From contig NZ_JAMJFX010000006.1 in assembly GCF_023544865.1 (NCBI RefSeq), positions 1 through 64,000 of the forward strand: a stretch of 64,000 nucleotides of DNA, in the 5' to 3' direction. Each line of letters opens with the position of its first letter. Position 1 is the stretch's first letter. Position numbers and translations under genes: made by a program. The notes under the pieces were generated by a model, which saw only the letters and a program-made list of their open reading frames with translations, ran no database searches and was not told the origin of the DNA. Below, piece after piece: positions 34,824 to 42,716 of this stretch. This stretch comes from Phaeovulum molybdatiresistens (GTDB lineage Bacteria > Pseudomonadota > Alphaproteobacteria > Rhodobacterales > Rhodobacteraceae).

Positions 34824-36215
34824 TTACAGCTTATAGGTCGGGTCAAAGATCTTCATGTCGATCTTCAGCCCGATGGTGGCAACATCCTGCAGGAAGCGTG
34901 GCCGGATGCCGGTTGCGCGGAATTCGCCGATCACGCGGCCATCTTCTTCCACGCCCAGACGATTGAATTTCACGATCTCTTGCAGCTGGATCACCTCGCC
35001 CTCCATCCCGGTCAGTTCCGCGATCGAGGTGACCCGCCGTGTCCCGTCGCGCATCCGCGACAGCTGTACGATCAGATGGATGGCCGAGGCGATCTGCGAC
35101 CGGATCGACAGCTGCGACATCGGCATCCCCGCCATGCCCACCATCTGTTCCATCCGCGATAGCGCATCGCGCGGGTTGTTCGCGTGGATCGTGGTCATCG
35201 ACCCTTCGTGGCCCGTGTTCATCGCCTGCAGCATGTCAAAGGCTTCGCCGCCGCGGACCTCGCCTACGATGATCCGGTCGGGACGCATCCGCAGCGCGTT
35301 CTTGACCAGATCGCGCTGGGTGATCTCATTGCGGCCTTCCAGCGTGGGGGGGCGCGTTTCCAGGCGCACCACATGGGGCTGCTGCAGCTGCAGTTCGGCG
35401 GCATCCTCGATCGTGACCAGACGTTCTTCATGCGGGATGAAGGATGACAGCGCGTTCAGCATCGTCGTCTTGCCCGAGCCGGTGCCCCCCGACACGACGA
35501 TGGAAACCTTGCCCTCGACCGCCATCGCCAGAAGCTGTGCCATCCCTTGCGGCAAGGCACCATTGGCCACCAGCGTCGACAGTTGAAACGGCCGCTTTGA
35601 AAACTTGCGGATCGACACCTGCGGCCCATCCACCGCCACCGGGCGGATCGCGGCGTTCACCCGTGACCCATCGGGCAGACGCGCATCGACCAGGGGCGAG
35701 GATTCATCGACCCTTCGTCCGACGGCGGCCACGATCTTGTTGATGATGCGCAAAAGATGCGCCTCATCCTTGAAGCGCACGCCGGTCTTTTCCAGCTTGC
35801 CGCGCCGTTCGATGTAAACGGTCTGCGGGCCGACCACCAGCACGTCGGAAATCGTATCATCCTTCAGCAGCGGTTCGATCGGGCCAAGGCCCAGCATCTC
35901 ATCGGCGATATCGGCCAGCAGATCTTCCAGTTCCCGCGCATTCAGCGGCAGGCTTTGCATCCTGGCATAATCGCGCACCAAGGGGCGCAATTCATTCAGG
36001 ATTTCGCCATCCCCCATGGCATCAAGAACCGAAAGGTTGATCTTGTCCAGCAGGTAGCGGTGCAGATTGACCCGTTCGGCAACCATGTCCGGCATCCCGG
36101 CATCAACAACCTCGGCCGGTTTTGGCGGCATGGGGCGGGCAAGATCGACCGTTTCCGCCGCGCCGGGCGCGGGCGGTGCGGGCTTGTCGCTCGTGCGGAA
36201 AAATCGGCCGACCAT
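34824..36215 (-). CDS. cpaF: Tad secretion ATPase CpaF/TadA
   Basis: 463 residues, hexameric type II/IV secretion ATPase. Walker A GGTGSGKT at 243-250, Asp box ERLVTIEDAAELQL, Walker B RPDRIIVGEVRGGEAFDML, His box GSMTTIHANNPRDAL. The N-terminal 60 residues are Pro/Ala-rich and variable. Drives Flp pilus extension. Sits between the L,D-transpeptidase gene and tadB with gaps of about 10 bp. Confidence 0.9.
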   Translation of the reverse strand: MVGRFFRTSDKPAPPAPGAAETVDLARPMPPKPAEVVDAGMPDMVAERVNLHRYLLDKINLSVLDAMGDGEILNELRPLVRDYARMQSLPLNARELEDLLADIADEMLGLGPIEPLLKDDTISDVLVVGPQTVYIERRGKLEKTGVRFKDEAHLLRIINKIVAAVGRRVDESSPLVDARLPDGSRVNAAIRPVAVDGPQVSIRKFSKRPFQLSTLVANGALPQGMAQLLAMAVEGKVSIVVSGGTGSGKTTMLNALSSFIPHEERLVTIEDAAELQLQQPHVVRLETRPPTLEGRNEITQRDLVKNALRMRPDRIIVGEVRGGEAFDMLQAMNTGHEGSMTTIHANNPRDALSRMEQMVGMAGMPMSQLSIRSQIASAIHLIVQLSRMRDGTRRVTSIAELTGMEGEVIQLQEIVKFNRLGVEEDGRVIGEFRATGIRPRFLQDVATIGLKIDMKIFDPTYKL

Positions 36216-36225
36216 CTGCTTCCCC

Positions 36226-36795
36226 CTAATTCCTTACGATGACCTTGGTTCCCACTGCGACCTTGCCGAACAGTTCGATGACATCGGCATTGGACAGGCG
36301 GAAACAGCCCGAGGTTTCGAAATTGCCCACGGATGGGGCATTGTTGGTGCCGTGAATGCGATAAAGCGTGTCGCCACCCGCGCGATACAGATACAGCGCC
36401 CGCGCGCCCAGCGGGTTATAGGGCCCGGGCGGCACATAGCCCGGCAACGACGGGTCACGCTTGCGCATTTCGGCCGGGGGGCGCCATTCGGGCCATTCCG
36501 CCTTGCGCCCGACATAGGTTTCCCCGGTCCAGGTGAACCCGTCGCGCCCGACGCTGATGTCATAGCGCGCCGCCTTGCCCTTGCCCAACACCACATGCAG
36601 GCTGCGCGCGGAGTTGGAAATGATGATTGTGCCCGGCTTTTCACGGCTGTCGAGATCGACGATCTGCCGCGTCACCTGGCCATGATCACGCGGCACCGAC
36701 TTCAGCGGCCGCGGTTCCGCAAGCACAGGCGCCGCGGCGATGGCAAGGCCCGCGATCAGGAAAAACCGGCGGCGAAGGGCGCGGGCGGGCATCAT
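36226..36795 (-). CDS. L,D-transpeptidase (YkuD domain) embedded in the Tad operon
   Basis: 189 residues. Signal peptide MMPARALRRRFFLIAGLAIA... ending VLA. The YkuD domain spans about 55-189 with active-site His148 (RIHGTNNAPS) and Cys164 (ETSGCFRLSNADV), giving the HGT...SxGCxR pattern. Such enzymes make 3-3 cross-links in peptidoglycan or attach proteins to it. It overlaps cpaE by 4 bp and precedes cpaF by 10 bp, so it is expressed with the pilus; a job in opening or reinforcing the wall around the apparatus is an inference. Confidence 0.85.
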   Translation of the reverse strand: MMPARALRRRFFLIAGLAIAAAPVLAEPRPLKSVPRDHGQVTRQIVDLDSREKPGTIIISNSARSLHVVLGKGKAARYDISVGRDGFTWTGETYVGRKAEWPEWRPPAEMRKRDPSLPGYVPPGPYNPLGARALYLYRAGGDTLYRIHGTNNAPSVGNFETSGCFRLSNADVIELFGKVAVGTKVIVRN

Positions 36796-37991
36796 TTCAC
36801 CTCGACCCGTTCGGCCAGAAGCGTCGCTTGCGCGAACTTGCGCAGCGCCTTGACGAATTTACCGCTGGAATTCACCTCGCTGGGCAGAATGCCCCGGTCC
36901 ATCGCATCGGCCAGATCCGCCTCATCCTCGGGCAGGAAATGAAAGGGCGTTTCGCCGAACAGCGCCTTCAGCTTGGCGGTCTTGAATCGACCGCCACCGA
37001 ACAGCGTGCTTTTTTGCTTGTTCAGCAGGATGTTGATCTGCTTGTCGGCCGCCGGCGTGCCGTTCAGCGACTTCAGGATTTCCAGCGTCTGGTTGATCGA
37101 GGGCAAGGTGATATCCGACACGATCGTGACCGAATTCACCGCCGCCAAAACATCCTGGCGCCAGTCGGTTTCGTAATAGGGAATGTCCAGCACGGTATGG
37201 CTGTGCTGAAAGCTGACCGCATCCAGCAAGCGCAGGACAAGTTCATAACAGTTCAGATGCGTGACCGTGTCGCGGTTGCGGAAGGAATAGACGTAAAAGC
37301 CGGCCGGATGGCGCTGTTCCAGCAGCCGCACGAATTCCGCATCGATCCGCGAGGGCTGCGAAAGGGCGCTTTCCAGCGCAAAGTTCGACCGCAGGTTCAG
37401 GTAATAGCCACAGGATCCGGTCGAAAAATCCAGATCGAACAGGGCGACCAATTGGTCCTGGCGGGCGGTCTTCTGGGCCAGGATATCGGCCAGCGAAATC
37501 GCAACCGAGGTCGCGCCCGCCCCGCCCACCGCCGAGATCACGGCGTGAACCCGGTTCTGGGTCTGCTTGTTCTGGCGCACGCCCACCTGCAGCGCGGTCA
37601 GCAATTCTTCGGGGTGCAGGGGGTGGCGCAGCCAGTCGCTGACCTTCAGCTTCAGAAGTTTACGGACCTGTTCGTCATTCAGCGCCTCGGACACGACGAC
37701 AACAGGAACCGGTTCGAAATTCGACCGCACGGCGGCGATCTGTTCCAGCTGTTCTTCGCCGATCTGCCCGAAGTCAAAGACGATCACTGCCGGCGTGGCA
37801 ATGCCGCCGGGCTTGCGCAGGGCATCGACCGGGGCCAGACGCGCGGCGAAGTTCGGCAACCGGTCCACCATCCGGGCAATTTCCTGCGCGGTGCTTTCCC
37901 CGGAATCCACCACAAGGACGACATTCTTGCGCGAATTCCGAGGCATCTGCGACAGATCGGTTTCGATTGCGTTCATCTGCTTATCGCCCAC
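36792..37991 (-). CDS. cpaE: Pilus localisation ATPase CpaE/TadZ
   Basis: 399 residues with GTG start (an ATG five codons later is the alternative). An N-terminal receiver-like domain (about 22-140) lacks the phosphorylation pattern. It is followed by a ParA/MinD-like domain with degenerate Walker A AVGGAGATS near 154 (no signature Lys), LVALFDLDFSTGSCGYYLNL and NSVTIVSDITLPSINQTLEI. Degenerate Walker A is common in TadZ, which places the Tad machine at a cell pole. Overlaps the TadE gene upstream by 11 bp. Confidence 0.86.
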   Translation of the reverse strand: MGDKQMNAIETDLSQMPRNSRKNVVLVVDSGESTAQEIARMVDRLPNFAARLAPVDALRKPGGIATPAVIVFDFGQIGEEQLEQIAAVRSNFEPVPVVVVSEALNDEQVRKLLKLKVSDWLRHPLHPEELLTALQVGVRQNKQTQNRVHAVISAVGGAGATSVAISLADILAQKTARQDQLVALFDLDFSTGSCGYYLNLRSNFALESALSQPSRIDAEFVRLLEQRHPAGFYVYSFRNRDTVTHLNCYELVLRLLDAVSFQHSHTVLDIPYYETDWRQDVLAAVNSVTIVSDITLPSINQTLEILKSLNGTPAADKQINILLNKQKSTLFGGGRFKTAKLKALFGETPFHFLPEDEADLADAMDRGILPSEVNSSGKFVKALRKFAQATLLAERVEVK

Positions 37992-38562
37992 TATTCAAAT
38001 CTTCACCCGTCACAGTCACGGGATTGGCTGGCACCTCGATCCCCGGATTGTCGCCCCACCGCAGAAGCGCACCGAGCAGCGGCAGGTCAAAGTAAAGGCC
38101 ATCCGTTTCGACGGTGACGGTAACAACCGGGCCGTCGGGGCGGCCAACATAGCCAAGACCCGTGCGGGTATAGGTGACGACGACATTGTCGGCCCGGATC
38201 CGGGGGTTGAACGCTTGCATCCGCGTGATCAGCCGGTCCATGTGATCCGGTCCGGGCCTACAGGGCTCGGCCCCTGCGCCGCAACTAAACGATGTGAAAT
38301 CGCCTTCCGGCACCGGATCGCCGGGCTCGGACCCGCTGGGATAAACATTAAGGTCCGCGAAATCCGGGTGGATCGGGTCCGACACCGCCAGAAATCTTGC
38401 CCCCAGCTGCATCGCCTTGGCGGTTTGGTTCCACTGAAAGATGACAAAGCCGAATTCAACAAAGGCCGCGATCATCAACAGCATGATCGGCAAGGTCAGC
38501 AGCGCCTCGGTCAGGCTGAGGCCACGTTCATCCCGGCGAAAGCGTCGCAGCACCCCTACCAT
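37981..38562 (-). CDS. tadE: TadE-like pseudopilin (second)
   Basis: 193 residues. The N terminus RRFRRDERGLSLTEALLTLP with a following hydrophobic stretch MLLMIAAFVEFGFVIF is the TadE/TadF pseudopilin form: cleavage after Gly and Glu at +5. The extracytoplasmic part has a Cys pair (SFSCGAGAEPCRPG). Overlaps both neighbours by a few bases. Minor pilin that helps assembly; which of the two copies is TadE and which TadF cannot be settled here. Confidence 0.8.
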   Translation of the reverse strand: MVGVLRRFRRDERGLSLTEALLTLPIMLLMIAAFVEFGFVIFQWNQTAKAMQLGARFLAVSDPIHPDFADLNVYPSGSEPGDPVPEGDFTSFSCGAGAEPCRPGPDHMDRLITRMQAFNPRIRADNVVVTYTRTGLGYVGRPDGPVVTVTVETDGLYFDLPLLGALLRWGDNPGIEVPANPVTVTGEDLNSGR

Positions 38563-39158
38563 CCGATGTACCTTTCGGTATGGGTGTAGGTGATCGTCAA
38601 AGGAGAGATTTTGATTTCTCGCTCTTCCTGGCCAGCGAGCGACCGATATTTGTTTGCGATCGCTTCACCAATATTCAACAGGGGTGAATCCCTGTAAGAA
38701 AACTTTCCTTCGACCTCGATCGCGGCCTCGGCCGAAACACGCTCACGTTCGTCAAGCACCCATGGGTCTTCCAACAGCTTGACGGTCGACGCCTCAATGT
38801 ATCGTATGACAAGCTCTTCGGACGGGTTCCGTCCCCACCCACGCACACGGGGCGGATCATCTGGACCCGGATTTGGCTTCCCATAGAACGCAATATCTCG
38901 CGCTATATTGATGCGACAAGTCGCCATAAACTCAAGGGTTACAGGCCTGCACCTCGACATATATCGCGCTGCATCTCTTACGCCAGTCTGAAACAACTGG
39001 CGTTGCCAGAACATATTCCCGGTTTCCAAGACTGCGATCGTGAACAATGTCACCACCGGCACCGCGATCAATGTTTCGACCAGCACCGAGCCGTCGCGAT
39101 CAGACGCGAACCCCCGCAGCATATGTCGAAACCGTCGCAGCACTGCGCACAACCCCAA
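38556..39158 (-). CDS. TadE/TadF-like pseudopilin (first)
   Basis: 200 residues. N-terminal FASDRDGSVLVETLIAVPVV with a hydrophobic helix to about 45, so cleavage after Gly and Glu at the expected place; FWQRQLFQTGVRDAARYMSRC follows as in TadE/TadF. Two Cys (SRC and ATC) lie in the periplasmic part. The gene is less GC-rich than its neighbours around 38600-38950. Overlaps the second pseudopilin gene by 7 bp. Confidence 0.78.
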   Translation of the reverse strand: MGLCAVLRRFRHMLRGFASDRDGSVLVETLIAVPVVTLFTIAVLETGNMFWQRQLFQTGVRDAARYMSRCRPVTLEFMATCRINIARDIAFYGKPNPGPDDPPRVRGWGRNPSEELVIRYIEASTVKLLEDPWVLDERERVSAEAAIEVEGKFSYRDSPLLNIGEAIANKYRSLAGQEEREIKISPLTITYTHTERYIGW

Positions 39159-39241
39159 TGTGGCGGGACCGCGCCCGCCTGTTACAGTTCAGATCCGCCA
39201 TACCGACCCACCAGACCAACCCGACGGACCCATGCCCGGCC

Positions 39242-39433
39242 TTACCCGCCAAGGTTCGGGTTTGCGGCCTGCGGCGGGAACGGGTTGATCGTGTGGATCG
39301 CCGTGTTCCCTTCGGGCGCATCGCCCGCACCAAGCGTAATTGAATCGCGCCGCGTCATGTAATCGGCACAGCCCGACAGCGCCGCCAGCGACAGGGCCAG
39401 CACAAGGCCCTTATTTCTTGACAATAAGCGCAT
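39242..39433 (-). CDS. Small Tad-locus lipoprotein
   Basis: 63 residues: lipoprotein signal peptide with lipobox LSGC (Cys22), then YMTRRDSITLGAGDAPEGN and a Pro/Asn-rich tail (NPFPPQAANPNLGG). Short lipoproteins with the RRD-I-L-GDA pattern are found at this place in other alphaproteobacterial Tad loci. It overlaps the 3' end of the secretin gene by 23 bp. It may stand in for the longer CpaD lipoprotein, which I do not find; function unproven. Confidence 0.7.
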   Translation of the reverse strand: MRLLSRNKGLVLALSLAALSGCADYMTRRDSITLGAGDAPEGNTAIHTINPFPPQAANPNLGG

Positions 39434-40844
39434 CGTCGAACTCCAGATCGATCATGTGGCCGAAGGGGCCGATGACACCGTTGCCCTCTTCGAAGGCCCG
39501 GATCATGTTCTTGTTCACCTCAAGCATGCCCAGCAGGAACAGCTCGACGTCATTGGACGACCGCGCATTGTCCAGCGGCGAGGACAGCGGCTGGTTCGGC
39601 GTTCCCGGCTGCACCAGACGCGGCGTGACCAGGATCACCAGATCGGTTTCATTCTTCTGGAAAGCGGTAGACCGGAACAGCGTACCCAGCACCGGGATCT
39701 GGCCGATCCAGGGCACCTGGCGCACGTTGCGTTCGTTATCCACCTGCAACAGCCCCGCGATCGCAAAGCTTTGCCCGTCGCGCAGGCTTACTGTCGTATC
39801 GGCCTTGCGCGAGATGAAGGCCGGCTGACCGTTGACCGAAACCGAGGTGTCGATGTCGCTGACCTCGGGGCGGATGCGCAGGCTGATCAGTGAATCGTCC
39901 AGGATCTGGGGGCGGAAGTTCAACCGCACCCCATATTCCCGGTAATCCGTTTCGGTCGCGATCGCGCCGTTCTCGGCGGTGACCGCCGTGGTGATCGGAA
40001 CCTCGCCGCCCACCACGAAATTCGCCTCGATCCCGTTCGAGGTCACCAGCGTCGGGTTCGCCAGCCGCCGCGCCAGACCCTTGTCTTCCAGCGTGTTGAT
40101 GATGACGTCGATTTCCATCCCGGCGACTTCCAGCAGGTTGCCGATGAAGTTGCCAAAGGGCACCGCATTCTGCCCGGCATTGCCGCTGGTGGTGCCGCGG
40201 ATCACGCCGTTTTCGCTGGCGATCAGGTTCACGCCCAGCAGGCGCCCGGCATTGCGGCTGACCTCCAGGATGCGCACATCCAGCTGCACCTGCTGCGGAT
40301 CGGTGACGCGGATCGCATCGACCACCGGGTTTTCGGTATATTGCTGCGCAATTTCCAGGATCCGGCGCTTATCCACAGTGTCGCGCACCGATCCCGACAG
40401 CCGCACCCGGTTGTTCACATTGGTCACCGTCACCGCAGCCGAGGGCACGGCACGGTCGATGGCGCGCTGCAATTCACCGAAATCGACCCGCACGCGCAGG
40501 ACGATCACACCCATCTGCCGCTTGTCGGCATCAAAGAAGGTGACATTGGTCGCGCCCGACTGGTTGCCTTCGACGTAAAAGGTCTTGTCGGTCAGCGGAA
40601 AGACCGCGGCGACATCCGGGTTGCCCACCAGAATGTCGGTAAAGGCCTTGTCGGTTTCCACGGTCAGCGTGAACCCCGGGCTAAGAACGATCGGCTCGCG
40701 CTGGCCGCCCTCGCCCAGCACGACATAACGATCCTGCGCCGCGGCCTTGCTGGCCGGCAGCAACGCCATCCCCAACGCCAGAAGCATCAGGCAGGCCACC
40801 CCCCTGATCCAGCCTGCACGTGCCGCTTCCATCCGTATCGCCAT
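39411..40844 (-). CDS. cpaC: Tad pilus secretin CpaC/RcpA
   Basis: 477 residues. Signal peptide to about 36 (ASKAAA). N-terminal pilus/BON-like domains (LSPGFTLTVETDKAFTDILV, TVTNVNNRVRLSGSVRDTVD) precede the secretin domain with VPITTAVTAENGAIATETDY, GVRLNFRPQILDDS and the ending VPWIGQIPVLGTLFRS. Forms the outer-membrane channel for the Flp pilus. 27 bp downstream of cpaB. Confidence 0.88.
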   Translation of the reverse strand: MAIRMEAARAGWIRGVACLMLLALGMALLPASKAAAQDRYVVLGEGGQREPIVLSPGFTLTVETDKAFTDILVGNPDVAAVFPLTDKTFYVEGNQSGATNVTFFDADKRQMGVIVLRVRVDFGELQRAIDRAVPSAAVTVTNVNNRVRLSGSVRDTVDKRRILEIAQQYTENPVVDAIRVTDPQQVQLDVRILEVSRNAGRLLGVNLIASENGVIRGTTSGNAGQNAVPFGNFIGNLLEVAGMEIDVIINTLEDKGLARRLANPTLVTSNGIEANFVVGGEVPITTAVTAENGAIATETDYREYGVRLNFRPQILDDSLISLRIRPEVSDIDTSVSVNGQPAFISRKADTTVSLRDGQSFAIAGLLQVDNERNVRQVPWIGQIPVLGTLFRSTAFQKNETDLVILVTPRLVQPGTPNQPLSSPLDNARSSNDVELFLLGMLEVNKNMIRAFEEGNGVIGPFGHMIDLEFDDALIVKK

Positions 40845-40871
40845 CTGCCCTGCTCCGATCCCGCTTGCTTG

Positions 40872-41903
40872 TCAGTTGCCGGCGTTCGCCTTGACCTTGT
40901 ATTCCACCCGCTGCCCCGCATGCAGCACACCGATCGTCGAATAGGCGGGCGGCGGCGGCGTCACCGGCACCTCGACCACGCGTTCCACGATCACGGGGTC
41001 CGGCGCGGGCCCATCTTCGCCGCGCGCCTGGATGTTCTGTTCCACGGTCGCCAGACGGTCGGTCACCTCGGTGCCCACCTGGCGCAGCATGTCCTGCAGC
41101 GTGGCGATCTGCGCCTCCAGCTGTGACTGTTCCACCTGGGCGGCCATGCTGCGGGCCAGCTCGGGCTCACCCAAATCGATCGCGGTCACCCGTTCGGGCA
41201 TCTCGATTTCTGTCGACACCGCATTGCGCAGCGCCAGCGACAGCGTGCCCACCGATGCCGCCAGCGTCAGCTTTTGCGCCTCGGGGGTCGACACCTCAAA
41301 CGTCACGGTGCGCACGACGCTGGGCTGATCCTTGCGGTCATCGGCGATCTGGTCGATGGCCAGCACCTTCACGCCCTGCAGCAGCACATCGACAAAGGCC
41401 CCGCCGTCATTGCCACCGCTGCGCGTCAGCAGCACATCCACCCGGTCGCCGGGCAGGACAAAGCCCGCCACGCCCAGCACATCGTTCACCCGGATCGACA
41501 CCGCCTTCATCCCCGGCGTCAGCGCCGTGGACAGCTTTGCCCGCTGCCCGGGGTTGGTGACCTTGGACGTCAGGACCGGCTCGCCCTCCTCCATCGATTC
41601 CAGCACGAACCGGGCGTTTTCATCGCTGGTTCCAACCAGCGGCGGAATGGCCGTAAACGCCCCCGGCGGCTTGCGGTCGGCGGGCCAGACGATCGTGTCA
41701 AGCTTGTCCGGCGTCAGCCGTTCGCCAAAGCGCAGCGGCTTGGCGGCGACCACGATCACATCCTTGGGGGTTTCATCACCCGTTTGCACGGCCTCGGCAA
41801 AGATCCGTTCGCGCTGTTCGGTCAGCCAGCCCCGCGCGGCGAACACGGCAATAAGGCCCAGGACGATCGCGACGATCAGGCTGATGACGGTGGTTCCGCG
41901 CAT
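40872..41903 (-). CDS. cpaB: Tad pilus assembly protein CpaB/RcpC
   Basis: 343 residues; ATG 41903 opens a membrane anchor (MRGTTVISLIVAIVLGLIAV). SAF domain (VAAKPLRFGERLTPDKLDTI) at about 50-115, then RcpC domain (GMKAVSIRVNDVLGVAGFVL and GDRVDVLLTR). The C-terminal third has a predicted coiled coil (EQSQLEAQIATLQDMLRQVG) and a Pro-rich end. A periplasmic SAF protein thought to support the secretin. The frame extends upstream of 41903, but that part lacks an anchor. Confidence 0.85.
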   Translation of the reverse strand: MRGTTVISLIVAIVLGLIAVFAARGWLTEQRERIFAEAVQTGDETPKDVIVVAAKPLRFGERLTPDKLDTIVWPADRKPPGAFTAIPPLVGTSDENARFVLESMEEGEPVLTSKVTNPGQRAKLSTALTPGMKAVSIRVNDVLGVAGFVLPGDRVDVLLTRSGGNDGGAFVDVLLQGVKVLAIDQIADDRKDQPSVVRTVTFEVSTPEAQKLTLAASVGTLSLALRNAVSTEIEMPERVTAIDLGEPELARSMAAQVEQSQLEAQIATLQDMLRQVGTEVTDRLATVEQNIQARGEDGPAPDPVIVERVVEVPVTPPPPAYSTIGVLHAGQRVEYKVKANAGN

Positions 41904-42054
41904 ATATCCGGTATCCTGCTTGCCCCGATGTCGCCCGATTTCAGCGGCACTGGCGCGGCCCGCCGGGCCCTGCGCAAGCGCCCACCGCGGGCCACTTGTT
42001 CTCAAGTTGACGTTTCCTGCAAAAGGATCGGAAATCAACCCTTTTGAGGGGGTC

Positions 42055-42081
42055 CCGCCCCCGGAAGCGATCCGGAGGCGG
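42055..42081. repeat. Strong stem-loop between flp and cpaB
   Basis: An 11-bp stem (42055-42065 with 42071-42081, one G.U pair) with loop AGCGA lies 35 bp beyond the flp stop. There is no T-tract. It is placed to partly end or stabilise the abundant pilin message ahead of cpaB. The rest of 41904-42115 shows only a short CCCTTTTGAGGG repeat at 42039-42050. Confidence 0.6.
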
Positions 42082-42115
42082 AAAGGGTGTTAGGTTTGCA
42101 ACAATTAGAGCTGCC

Positions 42116-42340
42116 TTATTCTTCTCCCGCAGGATAGCTAAGTGGCTCACCTTCCGCACCGAGCCACGTCGCCCAAGTATCCCAAGCAGCCCCCAAGCCG
42201 GTCCCGAAGATTGTGACGGCAGCAATTACCACGCCAGTCAGCAGACCCAGAAGGATTAGATATTCCGTCAGCGCCAGACCGTCCTCGTCCTTCTTGAAGT
42301 GACGCAGGTGCAGCGACGCGAGTGTGATGAGTTTGATCAT
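42116..42340 (-). CDS. flp: Flp-type IVb major pilin
   Basis: 74 residues, usual pilin size. Leader ending KKDEDG, then LALTEYLILLGLLTGVVIAA: prepilin cleavage after Gly21, Glu at +5 and Tyr at +6, the Flp motif. A short polar tail (AEGEPLSYPAGEE) follows the helix. GAGGAT precedes the ATG. The gene has its own 376-bp upstream region with a CtrA-type box and a stem-loop behind it, so it is probably the most highly expressed gene of the locus. Confidence 0.88.
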   Translation of the reverse strand: MIKLITLASLHLRHFKKDEDGLALTEYLILLGLLTGVVIAAVTIFGTGLGAAWDTWATWLGAEGEPLSYPAGEE

Positions 42341-42716
42341 GTCTATCCTCGTTTCCTTTAATTCATTCGGTCAATCGCCATCCGGCGTATTGCCGAACGC
42401 CCCCAAGCCGGAAGGTCAGGATGACGGCCTATCCGAAAGACCACCGCCCGCCCTTTCGAGCCTTAAATAAATCTTAAGCAAAAAATCAGTTTGAGACCAC
42501 GGCCCATATGAAGCCCCGCCCTATTTGCCGAAATGTCACGGCAACTTTGTGGCATTTTCAGCATCACTGTTCCCGAAAACGGAACGCTGATCGCGCAATC
42601 ACAATTAGGGGTTGTATGTAATACTTTTTACTCGCCCTACATCAAAAGATCACATTCAAACGATGATTGCAGATTGAATCCAATTTACAACCCTGGGGAC
42701 GCTTTTGATTCGCCCC
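42341..42716. other. AT-rich spacer between tadG and flp
   Basis: 376 bp without a credible frame. 42463-42477 is a CtrA-type box. The flp ribosome site is at about 42345-42352. The part from 42560 to 42716, closest to the tadG stop, has runs of A/T and small repeats but no clear terminator. A sigma70 promoter for flp could not be assigned with confidence. Confidence 0.5.
42463..42477. promoter_or_regulatory. CtrA-type binding box upstream of flp
   Basis: TTAA-ATAAATC-TTAA matches the alphaproteobacterial CtrA consensus TTAA-N7-TTAA, lacking only the final C. It lies 123-137 bp before the flp ATG. CtrA control of the flp/pilA gene is established in Caulobacter; here it is inferred from the box. 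Confidence 0.55.
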
